From positions 1-64,000 of the forward strand of contig PABI01000067.1 of the NCBI GenBank assembly GCA_002699125.1: 64,000 nt of DNA, in the 5' to 3' direction. The notes beneath the pieces are model-generated. The model saw nothing but the letters and a program-made list of their open reading frames with translations, was not told the DNA's origin and did no database searches. The position numbers and the translations under genes were made by a program. This stretch comes from Anaerolineaceae bacterium. Lineage in GTDB: Bacteria; Chloroflexota; Anaerolineae; Promineifilales; Promineifilaceae. The first letter of the stretch is position 1, and each line of letters begins with the position of its first letter. This document shows, piece by piece, positions 42,391 to 53,500 of the stretch.

Positions 42391-42473
42391 GCAAAGGTTG
42401 TAATCATTCGTGTTATTTGTCTATTTGTGCCATTCCTGATTTTGCTAAAGTGCCCAGCCTGGAACAGCCTCCG

Positions 42474-43604
42474 CTACGCCAAATATGCGTTTTTGGCGAT
42501 CATGATTTGCTGCATCTGGTGGCTGCCTTCGATGATTTCCATCACTTTGGCGTCACGCAAGAAGCGCTGCACGGGATAGTCGCTGCTGCAGCCGTTGGCC
42601 CCGTGAATTTGCACGGCGTCTGTGGCCACCTCCATCGCTGTTTTGGAGGCAAAATATTTGGCGATGAGGATGTCATTGGTGGCGTTGGCCTGCTGGTTTT
42701 CTAGTGTGTAGCCAGCTTGCAGGCAGAGCAGACGAGCCGCCTTGACGTGGGTGATCATGTTGGTGACCATTTGTTGAATGAGCTGGAATTTGCGTAATGG
42801 CTCGCCGAACTGCTCGCGGACCTGCGTGTAATCCAAGCTGGCTTCCAGGCAGGCCTGGCCAATGCCCACGCTGCCCCAGGCCACCGAGTAGCGGCCAATG
42901 TCCAGGGCCGACATGGCTACGGCCATAATGCCAAAACCGACCCCGGCCAGCATGTTGTCGGCCGGGATACGGCAATCTTTCAATTCCAGCTCGGCGAGCA
43001 TGGCCCCTTTGGTGCCAATCATGCCGCCAATGGGATGGATGGTGAGGCCGGGTGTCTCTTTTTCCACGAGCAGGGCGATGGCTTTGCCGTCCTGCCGGGC
43101 AAAGAGCAAAAAGAGATCGGCAATCTGGCCAAAGGTGATCCACTTTTTACGGCCGTTCACCACCAACACGTTGTTATCGGGAACGGCCGTTGTTTCAATA
43201 TACCCTGCATTGCTGCCAATATTTGGCTCGCTAAGCGCAAACGCGCCGATCTTTTCCCCGCCGGCCAGCAGCGGCAGCCATTTTGCTTGCTGCTCTTTGC
43301 GCCCCCAGCGTTTCAGGGCAAACGTTACCATGCTGTGCACCGTCACCAGGCTGCGCGTGGAGGAGCAGGCATTACCCAGCTCTTCATTGAGCAGCCCAAA
43401 GGAGATCAAATCGAGCGGTTTGCCACCGTGCGCTTCAGGAACCAGTGCGCCTAAGAAGCCCATCCCGGCCATTTTTTGTACCAGTTCGCAGGGGAAGGCC
43501 TCGGTTTCATCAATTTGCCGGGCCAGGGGCGCCACCTCATTTTGGGCGAACTGGCGGTACAGTTGTTGGTTGTCTTGTTGTTCTGTTGTGTATTCGAAGT
43601 GCAT
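42474..43604 (-). CDS. acyl-CoA dehydrogenase-family flavoprotein
   Basis: The 376-residue protein has the full acyl-CoA dehydrogenase layout. It has an N-terminal helical domain, GAFALSEPNIGSNAG (FAD/substrate block), KKWITFGQIADLF, MIGTKGAMLAELEL, and the C-terminal YPVQRFLRDAKVMEIIEGS, where the Glu is the usual catalytic base. It oxidises an acyl thioester at the alpha-beta bond using FAD. It lies downstream of the NRPS and type II thioesterase on the same strand with a 76-base repeat-filled gap. It may act on a carrier-bound residue (prolyl-carrier dehydrogenases belong to this superfamily), but a fatty-acid role is equally possible. Confidence 0.88.
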   Translation of the reverse strand: MHFEYTTEQQDNQQLYRQFAQNEVAPLARQIDETEAFPCELVQKMAGMGFLGALVPEAHGGKPLDLISFGLLNEELGNACSSTRSLVTVHSMVTFALKRWGRKEQQAKWLPLLAGGEKIGAFALSEPNIGSNAGYIETTAVPDNNVLVVNGRKKWITFGQIADLFLLFARQDGKAIALLVEKETPGLTIHPIGGMIGTKGAMLAELELKDCRIPADNMLAGVGFGIMAVAMSALDIGRYSVAWGSVGIGQACLEASLDYTQVREQFGEPLRKFQLIQQMVTNMITHVKAARLLCLQAGYTLENQQANATNDILIAKYFASKTAMEVATDAVQIHGANGCSSDYPVQRFLRDAKVMEIIEGSHQMQQIMIAKNAYLA

Positions 43605-43630
43605 TCAGTTACCTTATTATAAGTTTCTGG

Positions 43631-43735
43631 GACTTACGCAGCAGAGGACTGGCAGTCCTGAACGTGGCAGTTTTTGGCTGCTATGGTGAAGGACTGCCAG
43701 TCCTACCGTTCATGAGCGTAATTCTTATATCTTGA
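43631..43735. repeat. inverted repeat overlapping the 3' end of the thioesterase gene
   Basis: AGGACTGGCAGTCCT (43645-43659) and AGGACTGCCAGTCCT (43690-43704) are inverted and are themselves near-palindromes. Outer arms GACTTACGC and GCGTAATTC frame them. The thioesterase stop codon and its last 16 or so codons lie inside the element. Confidence 0.72.
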
Positions 43736-44505
43736 AGCTGACGGTTAAGCAGGTAGAGCACCGTGCTGATTAGTTTGGGCTGTAAATCGTAAAGAAAGAA
43801 ATGGTCACCGGGAAAGGCAAACAGTTCCAACGCCTGCGTGCTTTGCTGCTGCCATTCCTTTAAATCTGCCTCGTTGGTTTTGTCATCGGCTACGCCATCA
43901 AGCACCGTGATGGGGCAGGGTAATGGCTCAGCTTCCTCGTGGGCATATGTTTCCACCAGCTGAAAATCGGCGCGAACGATGGGCAGCACAAGCTCGCGCA
44001 GTTCGGCATCTTGCAGCACCGCCTCCGGTGTGCCGTTTAGCCCTTCCAGGGCGGTAATAAAATCGCCCTCCGGCAAATGATGGATTTTGGGGTCGGCATA
44101 GGGGATCTGGGGCGCATTGTAGCCGGATACCAGCAGGCGCTGTGGCCAGGGTTGGCCGTCCTGCTGTAAACGGCGTACTAGCTCAAAGGCAAGCAAGGCC
44201 CCCATGCTATGTCCCCAAAAGATGAAGGGGGCATTCTCAAGGTACGGCCGTAACTCCCCAGCAAGCAGATCAATCACCGTGGACAGTTCATGATGCAGCG
44301 GCTCGCGCAGGCGTGTTTCCCGTCCAGGTAGCTGGATGGCGTAGCTGGTAATCTCTTGGGGCAAAACGTGGCTCCATTGATAGAAGGCCGATGCGCCGCC
44401 GCCGGCATGGGGGAAGAAGAAGAGGTTGAGACGGCCGTTTCCCCCACGGGAAAACGGCATCAGCCATGGTGTGTTGGGCGTTGTGGTGATCTTATCCTGT
44501 ATCAT
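43681..44505 (-). CDS. type II thioesterase of the NRPS cluster
   Basis: The 274-residue alpha/beta hydrolase is of the GrsT/SrfAD type that removes misprimed acyl groups from carrier domains. It has LFFFPHAGGGASAFYQW near the start, the nucleophile elbow FWGHSMGALLAFEL (Ser about residue 99), the acid region PITVLDGVADD and the catalytic His in FPGDHFFL (about 233). Its ATG lies five bases after the NRPS stop, so translation is probably coupled. The last 16 or so residues (for example RITLMNGRTGSPSP) are encoded by an inverted repeat and are not part of the fold. Confidence 0.92.
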   Translation of the reverse strand: MIQDKITTTPNTPWLMPFSRGGNGRLNLFFFPHAGGGASAFYQWSHVLPQEITSYAIQLPGRETRLREPLHHELSTVIDLLAGELRPYLENAPFIFWGHSMGALLAFELVRRLQQDGQPWPQRLLVSGYNAPQIPYADPKIHHLPEGDFITALEGLNGTPEAVLQDAELRELVLPIVRADFQLVETYAHEEAEPLPCPITVLDGVADDKTNEADLKEWQQQSTQALELFAFPGDHFFLYDLQPKLISTVLYLLNRQLQDIRITLMNGRTGSPSP

Positions 44506-44510
44506 TCTGT

Positions 44511-47500
44511 TTATCCTCTTATACTTGCTTTAGTCGGCAGCAGTTCAATTAGTAGTTCGGCAATGCGCTGAATGGTTTTTGGGTCTTGCAGCAGCGAGAA
44601 GTGCGTACCGGGTAATACTTCTACAGACCGCTTGCGCAGGTATTTCTTCCAGCCCAGCCACTTATTTCGCACCGATTTGGCGCTGGCTTTGGCGGTAATC
44701 AGATTAACCGGCAGCCTGTATTTTTGCGGTTGGTACGTTTGCATGGCGGCATAATTGGCCTGGAAAACGGCAAACTGATGCTGCAAATCCTGGAAGGTTA
44801 ACCCGGCCGGTAAGTTGCCCGTGGCTTGAAGCTGCGGCCACAGATGGCGCAGCTGTGCGTCCAGACTGGCCTCGTCGGGCAGCAGCGTGGGCCGGACCGA
44901 CGGCGTGAGGTAGCCGGTGTCCTGGGCAAACCATTGCAGGAGTGTGGTCTCGTTGGTTTCGGCGGCGCTGCTGCCGGGGGCAAAAGTGTCGATTAGCGTG
45001 AGAGACGCGGCGGGATTGCCCGCGGCCTCCAGCTGCTGGGCCATGGCCATGGCCACGACGCCACCCATCGACCAGCCTGCCAGGTGGTACGGCCGTCTAA
45101 TATCGGCTTCATACAGGGCTTTAAGATAGGTGGCGGCCATAGTTTCGATGTCTGTCTGGGCCGGTGTATCCGGCAGTAAGCCGGCGGATTGCAGACCGTA
45201 GACCGGCTGTTCCCCTGGCAAACTGTTGACCAGTTTCAGGTAAGGCAGTACCTGGCCACTGCCGGGATGGATGAGAACCAGCGGTTCCTGCTCCGGATTG
45301 CCGGTGCGCAGCGGCACGAGGGGAGTCAGGGGCGATTCGGCCGTCGGATCGCTAATGAACTCAGCCAGGGCGGCAATGGTGCTTTCCTGGAAGAGACGGG
45401 GGAGGGGAATTTTTACGGCCGTTGCCTTGTGCATCGCCGCCACCAGACGCAGCGCCAGCAGCGAATGTCCACCCAACTCAAAGAAGTTGTCATGAATGCC
45501 AATTGGTGAAACACCAACCACTTCTTCCCAGATTTGCACCAGTTGCTTTTGCAATTCGGTTTCGGCGGCCACAAACGGCGTGGAGCGCACCACCTCTACC
45601 TTGTCGGGGATGGGCAAATCGCGCCGGTTGATTTTGCCGCTGGGCGTCAGTGGGAACTGCTCTAGCTGCATGAAGTGAGCTGGCACCATGTGGGCCGGCA
45701 GCCGTTCGCGCAGGGCCATGTGCAGCTCGTTGATTACATCATCTTCACTGGTTTTGATGTAGGCAATGAGCTGCTGTGGCCCTTCGTCCGGCTTGTACGC
45801 CTGCACCACCGCTTGCTGCACCGTTGGCTGCTCATTCAGCACCGTTTCAATCTCACCGAGCTCCACGCGATGCCCGCGAATCTTCACCTGAAAGTCATTG
45901 CGGCCCAGGTATTGAATGTTGCCATCGGGCAGGTAGCGGGCCAGGTCGCCGGTGCGGTAGACGGTAATGTCGCTGCGCGACCGCTTCGCGTACGGTGGTC
46001 GGTGGTCGGTATTCGGTGAGCGGTTTACCGATGACGGATTACCGTTTACCGATAACGGAATGAACCGCTCGGCGGTGAGTTCAGGCTGGTTAAAGTAGCC
46101 CAGCGCCAAATTGCGCCCGCCGATGTAAAGCTCGCCCGGCACGCCGATGGGGACCGGCTTCATGTTGCTGTCCAGTAGGTAGATTTGGGTGTTGTCAATT
46201 GGGGTGCCGATGGGCGGCAGGTCGGGCCACTGCTGTGGATCGGGGCCGAGTGTGTGTTGCGTGACCACATGGCTTTCGCTGGGACCATAATGGTTGTGGA
46301 AAGCGCAGTGCGGTAATTGGCTGAAAAATTCACGAATCGCAGGGGTCGAGAGCAACGCTTCCCCGGCAGTGATGACCTCTTGCAGCGTGTGCGGGTAGGA
46401 TTGCTGCCATTGGGCCGCTTCGGCCAGGTTTTGCAGGGCGACAAAGGGCAGGAAGAGCCGCTCGATCTTGTGTTTTTGCAAATAAGCCAGCAGCCGTTCG
46501 CCATCGCGGCGCACGTCGTCGGCGATGAGCACCAGCGTGCCGCCATCCTGCCAGGTGGTGAACATCTCCTGGAAGTGAACGTCGAAGCTGAGCGAGGTGA
46601 ATTGCAGCGTGCGTGCCGGTCGTTGGCGGTGGGTGGCCCGCTGCTGCCAGGCCAGCACGTTGTTTAAGGCCCGGTGCGGCAGGGTCACGCCCTTGGGCTG
46701 CCCGGTTGACCCAGAGGTGAAGATAATGTAAACGGGATGTTCGGGGTCGATAACGGCCGTTACCCTTTCCACACTATATCCAGTCAAATCCAGCTCATCG
46801 ACATTGTGCCGTTCAGTTCCGATGTCATCTTGCGGAAGCGTAGAATGCGACAGCAGCAGCTTTACGTCTGCCTGCTGCATCATCACTTGCAGGCGGTCAG
46901 TGGGGTAGTTGGGATCGAGTGGTACATACCCGGCACCCGCTTTGAGCGTGGCCAGAACGGCCGTCACCATCGGCAACGAGCGCGGCAGCAAAAGCCCCAC
47001 CCGGTCGCCGGGCTGTACGCCTTGCACCTGCAAGAAGTGGGCCAGTTGGTTGGCCTGCGCCTCTAGTTCGGCATAGGTGAGTTGGTCATTGCCAAACTCG
47101 GCGGCAACGGCCGTTGGTGTTTTGTCTGCCTGGGTCTCAAAGCGGTGGTGGATCAGTTGATGGGGATCGATGGGAACGGCCGTATCGTTCCAAGCCTCAA
47201 TTTGCCGCTGCTCTTGCGGCGTCAGCAGATTCGCTTGCGCAATCGGTTGGTCCGGTGCAGACACCATTGCTGCCACCATTTGCTGGAAGTGCTCGGCCAT
47301 GCGCTGGATGGTGCCGGGGTTGAAGAGATCGGTGTTGTATTCAAAAGAGGCGGTGAAGCCTGCGGCCGTTTCTTGCAGCTCCAGCAGCAAATCAAACTTG
47401 GCCGTTTGAGTGCCTTCGCCCAATTGGTTGATCTGGATGGGCAAATTGCCTGGCAGTTGCCCCGCATCCCCCTGGTTTTGCAGGACAAACATCACCTGAA

Positions 47501-50500
47501 ACAGCGGGTGACGGCTGGGGTCGCGGTCGGGCAGCAGCGCCTGCACCAGATTTTCAAACGGAAATTCCTGGTGTGCCTGGGCGGCAATCATTGTGCTGCG
47601 GACCTGCTGCAGCAGGTCCTGCCAGGTCATCGTTTCTTCTAGTTGGGCGCGCAGGGCCACCGTGTTCAGGAAAAAGCCGATGATGTTTTTCAGGTCGGGA
47701 TGATCCCGGTTAGCAATGGGCGTGCCTATCACGATGTCATCCTGATTTGAGTAGCGGTACAGCAGGCCATAAAACGCGGTGAGCAGGCTCATGAAAAGGG
47801 TGGCCCCGTTGGTTTGGGTCCACTGCTTCACCTGTTTGGCCATTTCTGGCGGCAGGGTGAATTCATGCAGATCGCCGTTGGCCGTTGGCGTTTGCGGACG
47901 TGGCTTGTCGGTGGGCAGGGCCAACGACGTAGGCGCGTGGGCCAGATGCTCGCGCCAGAAGGCGAGCTGTTTATCCAGCACCTCCGGCGTGAGCCGCGCC
48001 TGCTGCCACAGGGTGAAGTCGGCGTACTGCACGTCGCTGTCTGGCAGGGGGGGCAGCAGGCCGGTGGTTTGGTGCAGGTAGTGGGCCACCACTTCGCGCA
48101 GGAACAGGTTTGTCGACCAGGCATCGAAGGCGATGTGGTGGATGGTGAAGAGCAGCTGATGTCGCATTTTGTCCAGGCGCAAAATGTGAATGCGGTAGAT
48201 GGGGCCGTTTTGCAGGTCGAAGGGTGTTTGGGCGCTTTGTTGGCGTAATTGCCGGGCCTGGGTTTCTTTTTCGGCTGCGGGCAGGTTGGCTAGATCGGTG
48301 ATGGGGAGGGTTACGGCCGTATACGCCAAAACCTCCTGGGCCGGCATCTCATCGTTCGAGAGCGGGTAGCGCGTGCGCAAACTTTCGTGCCTTTGCAGCA
48401 GTTGATTGAAGCTGTATTCCAATGCTTCTAAATCCAACGGGCCTTCAATTTCCAGGTGAATCGGCACGTTGTAGCTGACGTTGGCTTGCGGATTCATCTC
48501 GCTGATGAACCAGAGGCGCCGCTGGGCAAAAGAGAGCGGCAGCGGGCCGTCATCGGTTCGTTTGGGAATTGGCTCCAGGTTGGCCAGATCGCTCACTTTT
48601 TCCAGTTCGTGCGCCAGCTCGGCAATGGTGGGGGCGTCGAACAGGAGGCGCAGCGGGAGCTCCTTGCCCATTTGCTGGCGTAAGGCGGTCATGAGCTGCA
48701 CTGCCAAGAGCGAGTGGCCACCCAGCGAGAAGAAGTTGTCGTGGATGCCAATTTCCTCCATTTGCAGCAAGTTTTCCCACAGAGCCACCAGTCGTTTTTC
48801 CAGCGGCGTGCTGGGCGGTGCGTAGGCTGCTTCCCGGCTGATGGCTTCCAGGTTGGGCGCGGGTAGGGCGTTACGATCAATTTTGTCGTTGGGCGTACGT
48901 GGCATTTGCTCCAGCTGAATCCACACGGCCGGGACCATGTAGTTGGGCAAATCGTTGTGCAGCCCGTCACGCAGCGTCTGTTGGCTGGCGGCAGCATCTT
49001 GCTCAAGCTCGTAGTAAGCAACCAGCGTGATTTGCCCGTCGGCAGCGGTGTGGGGCATGACGACGCCGGCGGCGACGCCCGGTTGGGCCAGCAGCTTTGA
49101 TTCAATCTCACCCAGCTCAATGCGGAAGCCGCGTACTTTTAATTGGAAGTCGGTACGGCCGTTAAACATCAGATTGCCGTCGGGCAGGTAATGAACCAGA
49201 TCGCCGGTGCGGTACAGGCGGGCTTCGGGATCATCGGAGAACGGATTAGGCACAAAGTTTTCGGCCGTGAGGTCAGGACGATTCAGGTAGCCGTGGGCCA
49301 ATCCCATGCCGCCGATGTACAGCTCGCCCGCTACCCCAATGGGCGCTGGCTGCATTTCCTCATCCAGCACGTAAAGCTCGGTGTTCAGCAAAGCTTTTCC
49401 CAGAGGGGCATTGCCCTGGCGACGGCTGTCGGCAGGGATGGAATAGGCGGTGACGCAGACGGTGGCTTCCGTGGGGCCATAGGCGTTGATAACGGCTGCC
49501 TGGGGTTGCCGCTTTTGAATGGCTACCAGGGTTTGCTCGGCCAGGGGTTCCACGCCGACCAGCAAGCGCCGCATGGCTGGATACGTTTTGCCTTCTTTAA
49601 GCCAAGCGGCAAATGGCTCCACCATGAACGGCGGCAGGTAAACGGAAGCGATTTGCTTCTTGGCCAGCCAGGTGAACAGGGCTGCCGCATCCATGCGCAG
49701 GTCGGCAGGTACAATGTGCAGCGCGCCGCCGCTAATGAGCGCAGCGAAGATTTCATACACGGCTACGTCAAAGTTGAGGCTGGTCCACAGGGAGCTGTTG
49801 GCCTGCGGCGGGAGCTCGCCCCATTGGTCAAAGGAGCGCAGCAGGTTGAAGACGCCGGTGTGGCCGCAGATCACGCCTTTGGGCGTGCCCGTCGAGCCGG
49901 AGGTATAGATGATATAGGCCCGGTCTGTTGGGGCGTAGGCCAGATTGAGATTGGTCGCGTCTTGCTGATCCAGTTGGGATTGGATGGCATTCCACTGCCA
50001 GACGGCACAATTGCCCGTGTCTAGATGATCCAAATTCGAATCAGTGAGGATGACGGGGGTGGCCGTGTCATCGAGCATGAACTGGAGGCGTTGGTCGGGA
50101 TAGGCCGGATCAAACGGTACGCAGGCGGCGCGTGCTTTGTGGCAGGCGACAATGCCCAGGATGGCCGGCACGCTGGCGCTCATGTGGATGCCGACGGCAT
50201 TGCCGGGCTGCACGCCCTGGTTAATGAGCAGGCGGGCTAATTGGTTGGCGCGCTGGTTAAGTTGGGCGTAGGTGAGGCTGGTGTGTTGGTCGGAAACGGC
50301 CGTAACTCCCGGCTGTCTTTTTGCCCATTCTTCAATCTGTTGTGACAAACTGATTTGCGGAATCGTTGGGTCAACTTTGCCCTGCCAATCATGCAGCAGT
50401 AGCTGTTTTTCAGTTGGTGGCAGGATGGATAGCTTAGTCACGGCCAAATCGGGCTGCTGCACGATTGAGTGAAGCAGCGTTTCAAAGTGCTTGTGCATCC

Positions 50501-53500
50501 GCTTAATGGTTTCCGGCCAGAAAAGATCGGTGCTGTATTCCCAGTGGCAAAGCAGGCCGTTATTGGTTTCTGTCACCATGAGGGTGAGGTCATATTTAGC
50601 TGTTTTGCTGTCGGCCGTCAGCGGCGTGAGCGACAGATCGTTTAGATTGAGTTGGGGCAGTGAGGTGTCATTGTTTTGCAGGGCAAAAGAGACCTGGAAG
50701 ATGGGCGAATGGCTGGTGTCTCGCTCCGGCTGAAGCAGATTCACCACTTGCTCAAAGGGAATGTCCTGATGGTTGTAGGCGTCCAGCGCCGTTTGCCGCA
50801 TTTTGTCCAGCAGGGTGGAGAAGGTTTCGTCCTCACTGATTTGGGTGCGCAAGGGCAGCATATTGACAAAAAAGCCGATGATATTTTCGATTTCGGGGTG
50901 GTTGCGGTTGGCAATGGGCGTGCCGACAACGATGTCGTTTTGCTGCGAGTAGCGCATGAGCAGGATGTTGTAGGCGGCCATGAGCGTCATGAACCGCGTG
51001 CTTTTGTGCGATTGGCCGAACCGGGTCAGGGCAGATGTTAGCTCTTTGGGCAGCAGCTGGCTGTAGAGATCGCCGCGGGTGCTTTGCATCTTGGGGCGCG
51101 GCATGTTGGTGGGCAGGCTGAGCACCGCCGGCGCGCCAGCCAGGTGATTTTGCCAGAAGGCGAGCTGTTCCTCCAGCACGTCGCCTGGCAGCCAGGTTTG
51201 CTGCCAGGCGGCAAAATCGGCATACTGCACGCGCAGCTCGGGCAGGTCCAGGGGGAATCCTTTGGCCTGGGAAACATAGAGGCTGACAAATTCGCGCACA
51301 AAAATGCCCATCGACCAGCCGTCGGTGATGATGTGGTGCATGACAACCACGAGAATATGCTCAGTTTCTGACAGGCAGAGATGCGCCAGCCGGACGAGCG
51401 GGCCGGTGCTGAGGTTAAACGGCCGTCCCGCTTCCTCCCGTATCCAATCTTCAACTTTTTCTTCCTGGACCTCCTCCGGCAGGGTTGAGAAGTCTACCTG
51501 CTCGATGGGCAGATGCGTGTCGTTGGCGATATGCTGGTATGGTTGGCCATCTTCGCCGTAGTGGAAGGTCGTGCGCAGGGAACTGTGGCGCTGGTAAAGG
51601 GTGTTTACGGCCGTTTGCAACGCGGTGTTGTCTAAACGGCCGTCTATCTTAAAGGCCAGCGGAATGTTGAAGGTCGCTTTGTTGGGAGCCAGCTCGTCCA
51701 TTACCAGCAGGCGGCGTTGGGCAAAAGAAAGTGGCGGCTGCCGGCCGTCGGGCAGTTGGGGGATAAATTGTTTGTGGATCGCTTTGTCCGGCTTGTGCTC
51801 TGGCGATTGCTCGATCAGGCCGGCAATTTGGGCAACTGTGCTTTGTTCAAACAGTTCGCGCAGGGGCAGCTTCAGGTTGAACTGCTTCTGGATGCGCGAG
51901 ACAAGCTGCGTCGCCAGCAGCGAATGGCCGCCCAGCTCAAAAAAGTTGTCGTAGATGCTCACCCGGTCCACCTTGAGCAGCGTTTGCCAGATGTCTACCA
52001 GTTGGGCTTCGATCTGGTTGCGAGGTGGAATGTAAACGGCCGTTGTCTCTCGTTCACCCGTGGGCGTAGGCAGCGCTTTGCGGTCTACCTTGCCGTTGGG
52101 TGTTAGCGGAAATGCCTCCACCGGCATGAAGATGTGGGGGATCATGTAGGCGGGCAATGTTTCCTGGAGGAAGGCGCGTAATTCGGCCGTTGTGGCGGCG
52201 TCATCACTGGCCTTTTCTTCGGCATAAATGAGATAGGCCACTAACTGTTGTTCAAAAGGATGCACCACAACCTGGGCCACGTCCGGATGCTGCCGCAGGC
52301 GGCTCTCGATTTCACCCAGCTCCACGCGGAAGCCGCGCACCTTCACCTGATGATCAGAACGGCCCAGGAAGTTGACAGCCCCATCAGGCCGGAAGCTGGC
52401 GAGGTCGCCGGTGCGGTAAACGGTATTCGGTAATCGGTGATCGGTGATCGGTGATCGGTTTACCGAATACGGATTACCGATTACGGATAACGGAATGAAC
52501 CGCTCGTCGGTGAGTTCGGGCTGGTTAAGGTAACCACGGGCTACACCTACGCCGCCGATGTACAGCTCACCGGTGACGCCAATGGGTACTTGCTGAAGAT
52601 TGTCGTCCAAAATGTAGAGCTGGGTGTTGGCCAACGGCCGTCCAATCGGAATGGATTGCTGCGGATCAAGCTCTGCGGCCAGGACGGGATGGATGGTGGA
52701 GTACGTCGTCGTTTCTGAGGGGGCGTACATGTTCCACAGCTTTTCGCCGCGTTGTAAAAGCTGCTGAGCCAGAGCCACCGACAGCGCCTCGCCGCCGGTA
52801 ATCATTTTCAGGCCGGGCTGCCCCTGCCAATCGGCGTTGAGCAGCATTTGCCAGGTGGCCGGGGTGGCCTGCAGGTAGGTGATATTTTCTCTTTGCAGCA
52901 GGTCAATGAGTTGCTGCGGATCGGTGACGGCCGTTTGCGGGGCAATGACAATTTGGGCACCGGCCAGCAGCGGCAGGTACAGTTCTACGGTGGCGATGTC
53001 AAAGGAGAGCGTGGTGATGGCCAGCAGCTTGTCGTCGGGATCGATGCCGGGCTGGTCGGCCATGCTGGTGAGCAGGTTAACCAGGGAATTGTGGGTGATC
53101 TGCACCCCTTTGGGGCGGCCGGTGGAGCCGGAGGTGTAGATGATGTAGGCCAGGTTGTGGGGGGCGACGGCCGTTTCCGGCAGCTCAGTCGGCAAATCAT
53201 CAATATTCGGCAGCAGTTCATCCAAACAAAGACGCTGTGCCTGGTGTTCGGGCAAACTGTTGGCAAGGCTCGTCTGGGTGAGCAGCAGCGGTGCCTGGGC
53301 ATCGGCCAGCATAAACTGGATGCGCTGTGCGGGGAAAGCCGGGTCGATGGGTAAATAAGCACCGCCAGCTTTCAGGATACCCAACAAGGCGACGAGCAGG
53401 TGAGCATTACGTTCCAGCGCGACGGCGACAAACGTGTCCGGCTGGACGCCTAATGAGAGCAGATAGTGGGCCAACTGGTTGGATTTTGTTTCCAACTCGC

